A stretch of DNA of 64,000 nt from Cystobasidium ongulense (GCA_022835595.1 BQUP01000002.1:558001-622000), one strand, 5' to 3'; shown: positions 1 to 14,984, numbered from the stretch's first letter. Notes: generated from the letters alone by a model not told the origin. A program made the numbers and translations.

Positions 1-1962
1 TGTGGCAACACCGCCGCTAGTTACAGCTAAGCTACCGGCAGGACACTTCTCTGCGCACTTATTGTTATCGAGAACCAACCCATCTAGGCATTTCGTGCAT
101 TGTATGTCGCTGCGTTGTGATGAGATCGAAAAGTTGGGGGTTCTACCAGCTGTACATCCCGGTGGAAGAGCTGTATCCGCAAAGTATAAGCTATACTGGC
201 CTAATTGAGAAAGCAAAGTCAGTCAACTTACGATCGCAGGTAGAAGTTGCCGAATTCAGTATCCAAGCAACAGCATTTGCACTATCGAATGCTGATCCAT
301 CGCATATGCCTGTGCCAGAGTCGACTGATACGCAAGTATTCTCCAAGAGGCCACGTCCACTTGAGCATGACAAGCATTGATTCGCATCTGCACCAAAGCA
401 GTCCTTACATGCCGCATTGCATGGTGTACAGGTCTGATCAGCAGGGTTCGACAGAAAAGTTCCGCTTGGGCACTGTGTGAAGGCTGAAGAGCCCGACGGA
501 AGGAATTGTTGCGGTATGCACGTCTGAGGTTTGTCTTGAGAAGGTTGCAGATTAGGCTGGCATGTTGAGCATGTGCCTGTTGAAGCTGCACAAGCAGAGC
601 AGCCAGATGCACAAGCTGCCAATGGATCCAATTCAGCAGAGTTTCGCACGTATCTTGTAGAGTTGTGTTTAGCTTACCTAGGCACTCGCCCTGGCTGCTG
701 AGGTAGAACCCAGTACTGCATACACTGCATTGTCGCCCGCCATTGGCATCAGTCCAACCAGGGCTACACGCACAGTCCGAACTACCAGCAGAGCAGACTC
801 CATTGAGACAATTGCAAGCTAGGTGAAAGTTGGCAAGTTAGTTATTGTACGGTTTTCCATACAGACGCGACTTGATACTCACATTCGGCTGCGGGCTTTG
901 TTACCGCGGGAATGCACCTGCCTGTTCCTGTGATGCCCTCTTCGCATGTTCCGTTGTCACAGCTGGCACACGGCGTGCAACCGGATCCAAATCGTCCAGG
1001 TAGACATTGATCTACACACAGTGGTCAGCTTCGTACACGCATGTCGAGTCATAAAGCCACTTACTGCAAGTGTCACCCGTGAAGCCCTCGGAACATACGC
1101 ATTTGCCGCTTCGCGAGCAAATACCACCAGAGGAACACGCAGGTGCGCACGTGGCTGTGTGGAGGAGGGCATTAGTTCACCGAAGTGCTAAATCAAAGGC
1201 CTGGTTTAACCCTTGATGTACTCACAGCTTTGCATAGAAGTGACAGTCCAGGGACCTTTGGCGAGATTCATCGGCAACTCGTTCGTATCCGCTACGCTCG
1301 TCCAGAGTACCACTCGCTCCTTCTTATCACCTCTCGAAGTCGGCACTTCTGCGACTGCGAATATGTCGTTCGAAAGTATATAGCTCAGAGGGGTGAACGA
1401 AGACGTAGCGTTGGTGACGAAAGAGTCGTTGTATGCCAGCAAAGAGGAGCTACCGGTGAACATGGAGGAAGAGTAGACAAGCAAACCAGGTGCTTGGTTT
1501 ACTGTAATTGTGTTTGCCGTCGAGCTGGAAGACGGAGAGCCGGTGAAGCCTGTCCAGGGTTGGAGAGTGCTTGCGGAAGATAGCAAGAAGGGAGATAGCA
1601 ACGTAGCATTGTTGTCTGCTGTTGCCACTGACGCGGAGGAGTATGTTCCAGGGAGTAACAATACTGTTGATGGTAGAGTGCTGTTCGGGGTAGCAGGAAT
1701 CGATATTTGAACACCAGCTGGGATACGGTATAAGTGTATTAGCTATATATCAAACCCACGCTCCTTGCACGTACAGTCCTTGTTACACACCTTCGGTTCC
1801 AACTCTGCCTTCTATGCATCCGCCAGTCGGCGAGCAGATCAGATCAGCGAAGGTAGTCTGCGCTTGTGCGAGATTGGTAGTGTTCAAGGCTGCACATAAA
1901 GCGCACACCACTGTGCTCAGCGAGCTGAAGGGGTGACGCCGCTTCCTCTCACTAGATGGCAT
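1..1962 (-). CDS. Secreted cysteine-rich EGF/furin-repeat protein, partial (3' part outside window)
   Basis: The ATG at 1962 opens a signal-peptide-like N-terminus (basic start, then STVVCALCAALNTTNLAQAQ). The first intron begins near 1787 (GTGTGT) and the next exon runs from about 1720 to 1234. That exon encodes a Ser/Thr-rich region. Later exons, separated by short introns, carry dense Cys motifs: an EGF-like unit near 1150-1070 (CVCSEGFTGDTC), a CxxCxxC unit near 1000-890, another near 800-690, and furin/growth-factor-receptor-like repeats from 650 to 1 (CTPCNAACKDCFGADANQC; CTKCLDGLVLDNNKC). Such proteins are normally extracellular or membrane-anchored. No membrane helix or kinase domain is visible because the gene runs off the left edge. 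The ligand and role are unknown. The family call is secure, exact internal splice sites less so. Confidence 0.75.
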
Positions 1963-3190
1963 CCTCTCTTCTCTTTTGTTGAATGGTGTGGTTTCCTGCA
2001 GGAACAGACGCAGTGTAGAGTGATGCTAAGAAATGAGTGGATGTGAGTTGAGAATAGACTGCACTGTATGCGAGAGCTTGCCGTTTTCGAAGAATGTAGT
2101 ATGTGAGTGAATGAGATCGAAGCAGTCAGTGAGCAGGAGCGCACTCTTCTTCAAGCACGACAATCCAGCAAGGCCAACACAGCCACAGCCGTGTCCTTGT
2201 GCTTCGTGCGTCTTGCTTTGCGCAATTGTGGCCATGGTTGTGCTTCTGTGCTGTCAGAGGCTTTGCTCTTCTCGAACAAAGACGGCTGCATTGTCAAATG
2301 TGCTTTTGTTTGCTGGCGGAGCCGTGCGTACTGTCGTCGATGGCAGCAAGTCTGCGATGAGGGACATTATGGTTCCTTGCTAGCACTCCAGCTCAATGTA
2401 AGACGACTCCCTACCAATACTCGATAGTAGTAGTGTTGTCGAAGCGAGCGGTGTTAAGGAAAAGTGCACAGCTTGCAAGCCCGGCGAGGCAGGCAAGAGG
2501 CGGCAGAGGCAAGCTCAGCGAAACGCAGGCAGTACGGAGAGCATAGTAATAGACCATCGATGCGCAACACTACACAACCAACGATGCCCTTGAAAGCTGC
2601 ATTCGTCCTGGAACTCTGATTCTATTGGAAATGGCTCTATTGACTGCTTAAACGTGCACGTGACGGAAACGAGCATTTGAATAGACACACCGACTCCGAC
2701 TACACGGGACCGGCGAGGCCATAACACAATGCTTGATAATTGTATGGAGTCTCGTCGATTGTAACAATGCATTGCTGCAGCTGCATCTGGCTCCCGGTCG
2801 AAGCGACAAGCTCCTGTCAAGTCCAAGACTGGTTGGTACCCTGGCTCCAGTCGAAAACGCGAAGCCTTCGCCGAGTCGACTTTGTCGCATTCGAGTCGTT
2901 CCTCAACTTGGTGAGGAGAGTATGACGGAAAGGTAGATGAGTGGTGAAGCGATAGTTGTTTTGCCATTGGCAAATGATTATCAAGTGGTGTTGCGAGCCA
3001 GAATCGCAATAGAGTTATCTTTCAATATGTATTCTCTTGTCTTTCAGCTGTGTGTTTCTGAATCTTGTGCCTTTCGAGCTGCGGTGGGTATTCTGACGAG
3101 CGTGGGCACTTGAACATCTTCAGGTGGAACGCCTCGTTTCTCTTGATTAGCCAAGCTCGCTACCAAGGCAATGTTGATTAGTATATATTA
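1963..3190. other. Intergenic region with no supported gene
   Basis: This 1.2 kb lies between the start of the cysteine-rich gene and the stop of DAD2, both on the minus strand. It should hold the promoter and 5' UTR of the former and the 3' UTR of the latter. A 164-codon open frame on the minus strand (3009-2515) has no recognisable motif, low complexity or domain, so I do not call it a gene. No tRNA signature or repeat was seen. Confidence 0.5.
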
Positions 3191-3642
3191 TTAGAAGCAG
3201 GAGATTACCCAGCACGAACTTAAAGCCAGATGCGTCGCTCTGAAGATGTTCTGCCAATTTGAGACCACTTTGCCGACAACTGCGAAGCAATGTACGCAGT
3301 TTAGCCAAGTTGCATTTCCTCCATACAGCGCAGAGCCGCCAGCTCACCTGCAGTTCCATCGCTCATCAAATTCGTCTTGTCTGCCAGTTCAGTCATGTAT
3401 TGCTGCTGCACTCCAGTCTGCCTGAACAGCTTGAGGAAGCCTTCCCACTCGCTTTGCTTGTCGAGCACGCGTTGTTGTACAGGACTTAGCAGTAGTTCGC
3501 CATTGTCGTCGTACTGCACAGCATTCTGAGCGTGATTCAAGCCCATGGCTCCTGGTGCCATGGACTGCCTGCTCAAGCTTCCAGCTGCAACGCTTTGCCT
3601 GCCATAGACCTGTTGACGCGATGATGGTCGTGGCGCCGCCAT
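3191..3642 (-). CDS. DAD2: DASH/Dam1 complex subunit Dad2
   Basis: Two exons (3642-3348 and 3279-3191) separated by a 68-nt intron (GTGAGC...CGCAG) give 127 aa. The protein has a short disordered N-terminus followed by the Dad2 coiled-coil signature: VLDKQSEWEGFLKLF, then LADKTNLMSDGTA, and after the splice VVSNWQNIFRATHLA. The NWQ(N)IFRA ending is characteristic of Dad2. In fungi Dad2 is part of the ten-subunit ring that couples kinetochores to spindle microtubules. Size fits the family. The gene is divergent from ABD1 with about 260 bp between start codons. Confidence 0.92.
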
Positions 3643-3901
3643 GTTGACTGATTCTAAAGGGAGCAGAACCGTCGCTCTTTCGGCAGAACGTGGGTGCTGG
3701 AGCGTGACTGAGCGTATAGGATGACTCTAGCGATCCACTATGACCGAGATTTGGTGATATCAAACGTGAGCGAAGTTGGAGTGCTGCTGAAGGGACAGAA
3801 GCAGCACAGCTCTGCTGGACGCCAAACGATCGTCACTATCATCAGGAGAACGCGAAGAACAAGACGAAAGCGGTCCACGAGCCGCTTGGGAGGCACACCT
3901 A

Positions 3902-6199
<2,298 letters not shown>

Positions 6200-6697
6200 C
6201 TTGCTCCGAGCAATCTAATTATAGACGATGTTGACGAACATGCGTCTTCCTTGGCACTTGCTACAAAGGCTTTCTTGCTCCGAAGGCTTCTTGGTGGACC
6301 ATACTGAAGGATGGGAGAAATCGTGATTCCGGGTTTCTAACTCTCTATCAACGCTTTCGTCTGACACAATTTTAGGGACTTATTGCGGCTAGAGTTTCTG
6401 TAAAGCTCACTGTTGGCGGTCGCGCATTATGGTCCTATAAAACGGCGCATGAGGCAATGTGTCACGAAAATTTTTGATGAATAGTATATCCCATCCCAGC
6501 CAGCTACCGCACACGGCGAGTTCGGGCTTTGCTCGCTACATCAGTATCTCTCCGAATTTCATTACGCAGGGCTTCAGCACTCTGCCCGATCACCTGGATA
6601 TTCGGCCACATTCTTGCAAGTTGTCGTCTTCTCGCGAAGTTCTGCTCCTGCCATATTCACAACTATACTCGCTCGTACTCACAGCGATATTCTCATC
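6200..6697. other. Intergenic, promoter of SDR epimerase
   Basis: About 500 bp between the ABD1 stop and the epimerase ATG. It holds the ABD1 3' UTR and the epimerase promoter. I see no further coding exon, tRNA or clear TATA-type element. Open frames at 6459-6790 overlap the epimerase first exon in other frames and look like shadows. Confidence 0.5.
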
Positions 6698-8028
6698 ATG
6701 GCTGCATCTTTCACCAAGGACAGAGCTCTCGGAGAAGCCGAGCGGGGCCCCCGAAAGCCACGCGTGGTCGTGACAGGCGGAAGGTGAGTTGACGGATGTC
6801 GAAGATCGGCAACGGCGGTTGGCCCGTCTTCCCCAAATTTGGTATACTGATAGTTCTGTGCGTGTAGTGGGAAACTTGGACGCTCTGTAGTAGCTTACCT
6901 TGCAGATGAAGGCTGGGAGGTCATCAACGCCGACACTCGTCGTCCTGCAGGAACCAGCGAAGGTGTGTGGCGGCGAGTCGACATCATCGCCAGATTGGAA
7001 AACACTGACATACAACATTAGACGGCAAGACTGGCTCGCCAGCTTATCGGATTGTCGAGATTGATCTGAGTATGTGAAATACTTTTTTTACAAAACAGCC
7101 TTCTCACACGACCTTACCTCAACCCTAGCGAACATGGGTGCTGTCCTTGAGACCTTGATGTCTTGCGATATGGGCTATTCCGGAGTTGATGCAGTAGTAC
7201 ACCTGGCTGCCATCCCTAGCCCTGGTCAGACCAATTCATCGGAGCAGTTCAGAGTCAACACAATGAGGTACGGACGATGACTGTCCGTTAATTCACCGAC
7301 TAGAGACGCTAATTCTGTAACAGCACATACAACGTACTGGAGGCGTGCCGCAAGCTCAGAATTACAAACGTTATTCTTGCTTCGAGCGAGACTCTCATTG
7401 GCATTCCCTTTGACCCTCATCCACCCGCGTATCTGCCCATCAATGAAGAGTAAGCTTTCAACCAAGTCGACGCGGTAGTATATAGCAAACGACCAAACAA
7501 TCTAACTTTGTATCTGACTGCCTAGCATTGAGCGACGCCCAGAGTCAGCATATAGTCTCAGCAAGTTGATGCTTGAGACGATGGCAGAGCAGTACTGTCG
7601 ATGGGATCCTTCGTTAAAAATCCTCAGCTACCGCTTCAGCAATGTTATGCTTCCTGAGGAGTACAAGAACTTTGAAGACTGGCAGAGTGATCCAAAAGCT
7701 CGATACTGGAATTGCTGGGGTGGGTCCCTGCTGTGATGACCGGATCTCCAGTCGCATTGATTGACCATCTTTGACCTTTTCAGGATACATCGATGCACGA
7801 GACGGAGGACAAGCTGTTGCTTTAGGCCTCAAGTCTGGCATGAAAGGACACCATCAGTATCTGATCGCGAACAACAACACCTGCATGCGAATGCCAAACG
7901 AGGAGCTCGTTAAGGCGTGCTTCCCGGGTGTAAAGTACAATCCCACAAAGGGTCCTAATGACAGTCTTCTTTCCATTGAGAAAGCCAAAAAGGAGCTGGG
8001 TTATCAGCCCAAGTACGACTGGAAGTAG
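6698..8028 (+). CDS. NAD-dependent epimerase/dehydratase (extended SDR)
   Basis: Seven exons (6698-6783, 6868-6962, 7022-7069, 7129-7267, 7324-7449, 7526-7719, 7784-8028) give 310 aa. The Rossmann NAD-binding motif VVTGGSGKLG lies at the N-terminus and is split by the first intron. It is followed by AVVHLAAIPSPG and the catalytic YxxxK in AYSLSKLMLE. The C-terminus (AKKELGYQPKYDWK) is typical of sugar-nucleotide or uronate-type extended SDRs. The closest functional idea is a uronate dehydrogenase-like or sugar epimerase-like oxidoreductase. The substrate cannot be read from the sequence. No signal peptide is seen, so it is probably cytosolic. Confidence 0.85.
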
Positions 8029-8274
8029 ATCTAGCCATCGTCTTGTCACTAGTACTTTACGCCGTGAAACCCTTGCTTATTGTAACGGCTCTTCCTGGGA
8101 CGATTAGCATGCAAATGAATCCACTAGCTTGAGTTATTCGCAAGACTGCTTCGACATGCTGGCCTGCTGTTGCTTCGTTCTGCCTCCGAACATTGCCACC
8201 GGTGTCTTTGCATGCACAAACTGGTGTCCAACTTTGTATCTGACCATACTTCGTCAACGTAGATAAGGAGCAAG

Positions 8275-9355
8275 ATGGCGATACCGAGTCCCATGTCGTC
8301 CCGGAGTAGCAGTCCAGCGTCCAGCAGCGACGGAGAAGAAATGTTAGAAGCCAAGCGGCGCGAAGCTCAATTCTTAGCAACTGCTGCACAAACTGCAAAG
8401 AATGGCGCCGAAGACTCGATGTAAGCGCATCTTCCACACAACGCAATGTTTTCTGAAGGTAGCTCATACTAGACCCACTCAATCAGCGCAGCGTTCACTC
8501 CTCCCAAAGGCATGAAGAAAGCAAGCGGCGACGAGACGCTCACAGAATTCAGTCTCGAGGCGATCAAGGATAAGCTGAACGCAGGCTGTCAGCTGTGGGC
8601 AGTCAGGCTGCCGCAGAATGTAAGCAGACATACTCGCACAGCTGTTTCAAAGGTGTGCTGACTCAGTCTTGCATTCGTGCAGTTCGGCAAGCTCCGCTAC
8701 CTGAACGACATCAAACTTGTATTGCCCGATCATGCAGACGCCTCGACGAGCGCACCAAGTGCAAAGGTAGCTCTGTTTGAGCACAAGAAGAGAGACTACG
8801 AGGTATACACCTTGGGTGACAACACGGAAGATGTGTCCAATATCGGAGCTGGCGAGATGCGCAATATGACGGCTCTGTTGGCGAACAAGCGCAAAAAGTA
8901 TACTTCTGGTAGGCATTACAACCGTTATACCACGCTCTAATATACGCTAAGGCCGACAGATTCCACCAGTCCCAATACAAAGACATCTCATTATCAAACA
9001 AAGTATCTCGTTCCCACCCGAGACGAATGGACAATCAGATAGCTCGGCTGGATATGTCAGACACGAACAGCCAGAAGGTTTGGATGGCTTCTTTAAACCA
9101 GCTGGATTCGATTCAAGTCTAGAACAAGCTCGATCCAAGCGTCAACGTACAAAGAACGACGATCAACTCCCTCCACCATTAGTAGGCTCTATCAACGGAA
9201 GCGCTAATGAAACAATTGGCGACATTTCCATGGCACCTGCAAGTCCAAGCGAGGAAGACAAGAAGAGGCTGAAGAAGGAAAAGAAGGAGAAGAAGGAGGC
9301 CAAAAAGGAGAAGAAGAAGAGAAAGTCCGAAGCTGCTACTGAGGAAGCGGAATGA
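8275..9355 (+). CDS. RPA34: RNA polymerase I subunit RPA34-like
   Basis: Four exons (8275-8420, 8487-8619, 8683-8908, 8970-9355) give 296 aa. Features resemble the fungal A34.5 subunit: a short acidic/Ser start, a CQLWAVRLP strand segment, an NMTALL segment, EGLDGFFKPAGFD near the C-terminal third, and a very basic tail of KKEKKEKKEAKK type. In yeast this subunit pairs with A49 to form a TFIIF-like module on Pol I in the nucleolus. Similarity is by motif order and tail only, as this family diverges fast. The acceptor of exon 4 was chosen as TTCCACCAG because the AG nine bases upstream gives an early stop. Confidence 0.72.
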
Positions 9356-10415
9356 AGATTCCCTGTGAAGCTTAGCTGTTAGTATTTGTTGTTGTATATC
9401 AAGTGATTTTGCGTTATATTCGCGCGGGTGATGCAAGGCATTTATCGGGTCCTGAATATCAACGGCTATCTCGCACTTGTTGCAGACCTGAGTCACCATC
9501 AACGACGTGTCACATCAGCCACTCCCAAAGGAAAGGAAGAACAGGCAAAGGACGCGAAGAATTGTCAGAAAGTTTTTCGTCTGCACAGAGAGACAGCAAC
9601 GAGCATAAATTGCAAAGACCTTCTTCCAGTCGTTTCGTTAGAGAAATATAAGCACAATGGAATACTTTTTCTGCTTCATGCATCGCCATTTTACGATTTG
9701 GTATGATTTGGTTTTCATTTTTGACCAGAGTTAAAGTCTGCTAACAACTTGAGATGGAAACTAGACAGAAATGACAATGGCAAAACAATGCTGAGGAAAG
9801 ATGATGCTAGTTTGATTGATTGTTGAGAATGAGCGAGAGCAAAAAACGGGTGTTGAAACTATATTAAACGACATTTTGCATGCGGAAGATAGGTGAAAGC
9901 ATTGAGAACTCGACAATTTAGCATTTGTGCAGTCCTGTTCTTGCCTAACTTTTGGGTAAGCACCTCCTCGTGTCTTTGCCCAACGAAAGGGACGCTAAGA
10001 GAAGAGAAGGCTGAAGTGGTATATAAGGATACATATTACACAGCCTTTCCGTAGGCGGCGCATTGTTGAAGCGTTTGATTGATTTTCGAACGAGGTCGTT
10101 TTGGACATCGTCCTTTCTAGCGTTGAGACTTTCCTTCTAAATGAGTGGCATAAATACTTTGCTTACATGCAACGGATAGCAATAAGGCGTAAAAAAGAAA
10201 AAGAAGGTGAAGAGACCCTCTTCTCCAACGAATGTATAGGTGGAAAATATAGTCTAGGTGTATATTTCATGTTGCTGAACTGCTGTTGCTGATGGGTACT
10301 GAATATATCTCTCAATAATTTGATTTCCATGTTTGATGAAACGATTGAGTTGATGCAAAGACTGTGAGTCTGCTTTTGTGTTTTGGTGCGTGCGGAGTTT
10401 TCGAGTATCATCCTC
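9356..10415. other. Convergent intergenic region, AT-rich, no gene seen
   Basis: About 1.06 kb between two convergent genes. It should hold both 3' UTRs. Open frames here are short, overlap each other and carry no motif. The stretch is visibly richer in A/T runs than the neighbouring exons. No tRNA, snRNA or repeat was recognised. Confidence 0.55.
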
Positions 10416-13400
10416 TTATCGCGTCCGTAAGCGTGGTGAATCCCTGCCTCTAGCTCTTGAACTTGATCTAGCAGGCGATACGCTCCTGTGCAGGGCAGCT
10501 GAGCCTCTAGCTCTCGATCTGCCTCTGCCGCCATCATCCGGGTGATTCTTCAGATCTTCAGGGCTACCCCGTTCGAGCGTAGTGAAAGGAGAGACCATTG
10601 GCCTTCTACCGTTCCCTGAAGACCGTCTGCGAGCTGTCGCCCGACCGCGATCTTGTCGTTCATCGTCCGATTCTTCCGATAAACTGTCATCATCATCTTC
10701 GTCATTTTCTGCGCCTTTCCCTCCTTGAGATTGATCCCGCAATTTGACGACATACTGAGATCCCTGCCCTACAATAGCGGATGGATTCTGGTTCAAGCGA
10801 GAGGTTTGCTGGGTCTCTCCATCCTTCTTCGATGTGTCTACTGTCTCCTCGGTACTTTCAGAATTCGAAGCTGTACTCTCGCTCAAATTCGAGTTTTTGA
10901 ATGCATTGCCACGACTGAATAGAAATCGCGTGGGTCTTCCATTGCTGCTCGTATTTGATCTAGCAGGCGAAACATCCGCTGTACTTATATTACTTGCAGG
11001 ATTGTTCTGAGATTCACGATCTTCAGCCTCATTGCTGGCCTTGACCACATTATTCAATTTCTCCTTCAACAGAGCAGGTTTAGCAGTCTGAGCTCCGCCA
11101 ATGTAGCCTTGAGCGTCGCTCTTAAATAAAGTTTTATGATTTTCAAAAGAAGTTCTCTCAACAATCGGTCTACGATTGCTGTTCCTCCCTCTCCCTCTAC
11201 CAGCAGAGACCTGTTCATCTTGAGCATCATAACCACTTTCGCTAGAATCAGGCGTAGAATGATGTTCAAAAGAGGCTTTCTTGGCAGAAGTATTGTTCGA
11301 ATCGCTTGCCTGTTGTGAAGAAGACGTAGAGGTAGCAGCAGCAGCGTTCGCTTTCCGTTGATTGTGTAGAGCGAACAAGAATCCAGCGAATCCAGAATAA
11401 TCTTGAGGTTTCACACCTCCTAACCCAGGTGAGGGTGAAGCCTCAACGATAGGAGGAGCTGTCATACTAGTAGATAACGAAGGTCTCCTTTGCGGCGTAT
11501 TCCCACTTCCATTCAAACTACCATAATCACCAGTTCTGGAAGGTGATAGTGTACTATTCTTAAATGTAGCAGTAATAGAATCCGAAACAGATCTAGAAGC
11601 GAAAGAGTCTGCGAAAGGATCAAAAGGAGTATCTGAATAATGGATTGCAGGAGAAGCGAAAGGAGATCCAGCGCCACCAGGTTCCGAGACTCTTCTGCCT
11701 AATGGACTTAACAAACTAGCTAAGGGATGCAGAGCAGATTGGGGAGGGTGATTAAGACAGTTTTTCTTCCCGCAAGGAGCGTGCATCTGTGGATTTGATG
11801 ATGAACCTTCTTCCGCCGCTGTCCCGATTCGTGACAGTGTCGAAGAAGGCCCATTATTGAAAGAGAAAAGATTCTTGGTAAGTTTGTTACGTTGTAACCA
11901 GGTCTTTTTGACATTTTCCATTCCTCCTTTCGTCGATGTCGATGGTATCGATGGACCATGTTCCGGTATAGAATCATGGAGGACAGTATCACTTTTGCTT
12001 GCTCTTTTGTTCCCCGCTATCGAAGAAGGATGAGATTGCGGCTGAGCCACTATTGACTCGGTTCTCGAAGTAGTTCGGAGTAACAAATCCGATAGACTAC
12101 TAGCCGCTAATGAAGGTGAAGCCAGGCCAACCGGACCATCGACAGGCCTCATGCTAGGAGATGAAGTAGAAGTGGCCGAGACTGAAGCACCGTTGTCGCT
12201 TTCCTTAAGTGCAGGTATAGATTTACTTGTCGTACTCTTTGCTTTGACCAGTGGTGAGAAGGCCGGAGCCATTTTAGGGGAAGTGATCGTAGTACCATGC
12301 GATGAGTGTCTCCTGGAGGACGAGGTTGACGTAATAATGGGGTTGGGTGCAGCATGAAGAGCAGGAGATGCATTGGAAGATGTGGTACTCGATACATTTC
12401 CATTTCCATGCGAGCTTTTCTGATGACCGTTGATAGAGTCCGCAGCATAATGTCTCCTTCTGAATGTGATGACTTCGGATGGATTGAGAGGCGGAGTATT
12501 GCTATTGTCATGTGTAGTGTTGGAGTTGGATGAGCTTGAAGTAGGTCGCGAGGCAGAAGCCAAGGACGGATCGTGTATGAGTCCTCCATTCGAAGTGGTC
12601 GTAGCACCCATCGATTTGGGTGCAAAGATAGGGGACAGCATGAGGTTCTGTGACTTCGAGTGCCGATTGTGCTGCTGTGATGTTGATTTCCGCATTCCTG
12701 CAGATGACAACGTAGCTACTGTAGCATTCGGATTTGTCCGATTAGGCTGAGTCTTGGCTGAGGGCGGTGATTTTGGAATGACGACTGCTGTGCCTGCTCT
12801 AATGCCATACCTGCAGTGTATAGGAGGACAGATCGATACGCAGAGAGTATGTATAAAATGTCAGCACAGGTACCTCGTAGATGCACAGGCTCCTCCCAGA
12901 TCGAGAGGCAAGGAAGAAAAAAAAAGGCGAAAAAGAGCGCAGACAGGGGGAGGACCGCGATAGCAGGACAAACTCACGGATAGGCATAATCGAAACCATT
13001 CGGAGCAGCTCTCTTATCTGATGGAGCCCCAATGGGAGGTGGTAGTAGCAAGTTTTCAATGTCCTCCTCTATCCGATCGTCATCGGTTGCAGTTTTCGTT
13101 GGACTCGAGGTCGCAGATGAGGAAGGTGGAGAGCTTGACGATCCTTCCCCTGCAGAGGTGTTGATGTGATGCTGTTTGGAGGTGTTGCCGTTGCCATTGC
13201 TACTGCTGTTGCTGCGCCTCTTTGAAGCTTGATCTGCTGCCGAGGTCTGGGGATGTGCTCGATTCGAGGATCTCCGCCTGGCTGCAGAAGCAGGAGCAAC
13301 AGGAGTTGTTGTTCCGGACCTACTCTTTCTGCCACTGCCGCTTGGTACGAGAGCCGGGACAGCATGTACGGCGGGTGACAGGTTGGGTGACAATTGCAGC

Positions 13401-13821
13401 TGTCCGGTATAAAGGATGAGGTCGTCGTTTAGCACCTCCTGCTGCTGATCCGCGTTCATTGACCTTTGCAGGTTATCAGAGTCCCTGCACGCTGTTGAGC
13501 AGTATGCTTGGGATGCCCTTGTCGCATTGCCGCAGCTGTAGAGCATGCAGTATAATTGTCCGGTGTGATGTGTGTAGAGTAAAATGTCACAAAAGGGAAG
13601 TGGGCGGCGGAACGTGCGTGTTGACGGAGAGGCACAGCAGTCAGCATTGGACACAGCGATGGAATGGAAGAGCATACGTACACCCAACAGCCATCGCTCT
13701 CATCCTCGTAGCCGTATAGGTTGCTAGCGGCCGCTGCCTGCTGCTTGACGATACCCGAGGATGCTCTTTCGAGTGCTTGCAGGTAGGGCGAGGTTGGCGG
13801 AGGGAGTGCAGCAGCAGCCAT
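10416..13821 (-). CDS. Large disordered protein with Ecl1-type N-terminal zinc knuckle
   Basis: Three exons (13821-13682, 13535-12978, 12810-10416) give 1,030 aa. The first intron is placed so that exon 1 ends in DGCWV and exon 2 begins CGNATRASQAYCSTAC. This creates a C-x2-C...Y-C-S-x2-C motif at residues ~44-65, as in fungal life-span regulatory (Ecl1-like) proteins. The rest is low complexity, rich in Ser, Asn, Thr and Pro. There is an acidic run (DEDDDDSLSEESDDE) and an Arg/Ser-rich C-terminus (RSVSPARSSSRARGR). S. pombe Ecl1 proteins are about 80 aa, so this one is far longer. An in-frame ATG at 13872 could add 17 residues. Role inferred only: a regulatory nuclear protein is possible but unproven. 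Confidence 0.7.
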
Positions 13822-13856
13822 GGTTGCAGGCGCGAAGGGTGGTGGTGAGAGCAAGA

Positions 13857-13908
13857 GCAAGCAAGCAAGCAAGAGCTGCCCTCCTGCCCTGCTCTGCTCT
13901 GCTCTGCT
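13857..13908. repeat. Short tandem repeats (AAGC)n and (TCTGC)n
   Basis: Two adjoining microsatellite-like tracts: four AAGC-type units, then a run of CTGCT/TCTGC units. They lie just upstream of the ATG of the Ecl1-like gene, probably in its 5' UTR or, if the upstream ATG at 13872 is used, partly in its coding start. Confidence 0.8.
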
Positions 13909-14984
13909 TAGATCCGGTGCTTGACCTCAAACAACGGCAATTTGATGCTCTTAAAAAGAGTCTCTCTTCGGTGCCGAAGAATTCACAGCGCGGAATGCAG
14001 CGATGGCAATTGACGTGGTCGCCGGCGAGATTGGCTGGGACTTGCGGATGGGATGCAGAAGAGCAGCGTAGTGTGGGTGTGTGGGTGCTGATAGGCGTGT
14101 GTCTCTATCGTGTCGTGTCGTGTGCCAGCTGCAATGGTGTCGACTCGTCCAGCAGCACGTACGCCACTTGTCTGCGTGAAGAGTGACGATGGCGGGTTGG
14201 TATGAATCGCACCCAGCAGCAGCAGACCACGCCTGTGTGGTGCTGGCTGTGCTATTGCTACTGTGTCTCCTGACCCTATACGCTGTGCTGAACTGAATTG
14301 GTTGTGGATTGACCTTGACAATGTAGAAACGGTCAAAGTATTCCAAAGACGCAATAGTGGCGTGCATACGAGGTTGGCAAAGTGAAAACTACTATCGACA
14401 ACCAGTTCTACCATTCCAGCTACACTGCAATCACTCGTTGTAAGTTTGTAACAATACTTTGATAACACGTCACTACGCTTTCTCTATCTACGTACAGCGT
14501 CACTAACCTGACATTACACTGATTACCAATTCACTAGCCGAAATGGTAATCACAGTAATCAAAAGACTACCCCTCTTTTCATCATCCTCTAAGCCAGACC
14601 CAGACACGTGCGCCAAAAAGGCTCGGCACGAATTCAGGCTTTTGCGGGATGGCATGGCTAATCCGGTTTTCTAATTACTATTAACTCAACTTAAATCTAA
14701 TGGTCTAGACATTTTCACTTTTCATTACTTTTCCCTACTTTCTTCCTTTTATTTTATTACTATTATTGAGAAAACCTGTTAAGTTATAACCGTAGTCGGA
14801 TTCTGAAATCGGAGTCAAGTCGCTAAAGGCATCAACTGGAAGCACCAGTGAAGTAACCGGTGAAGCAAGTCCACTGATGAAGGGAAGAAAATCAGACGCC
14901 CTAGTTTATTTTACTCTGCTCGGAGAATCGCTCCATACGAGTCCTCTTCTCCGCGTCCGCCGCCAGACCCGCGTTCCCTCGACC

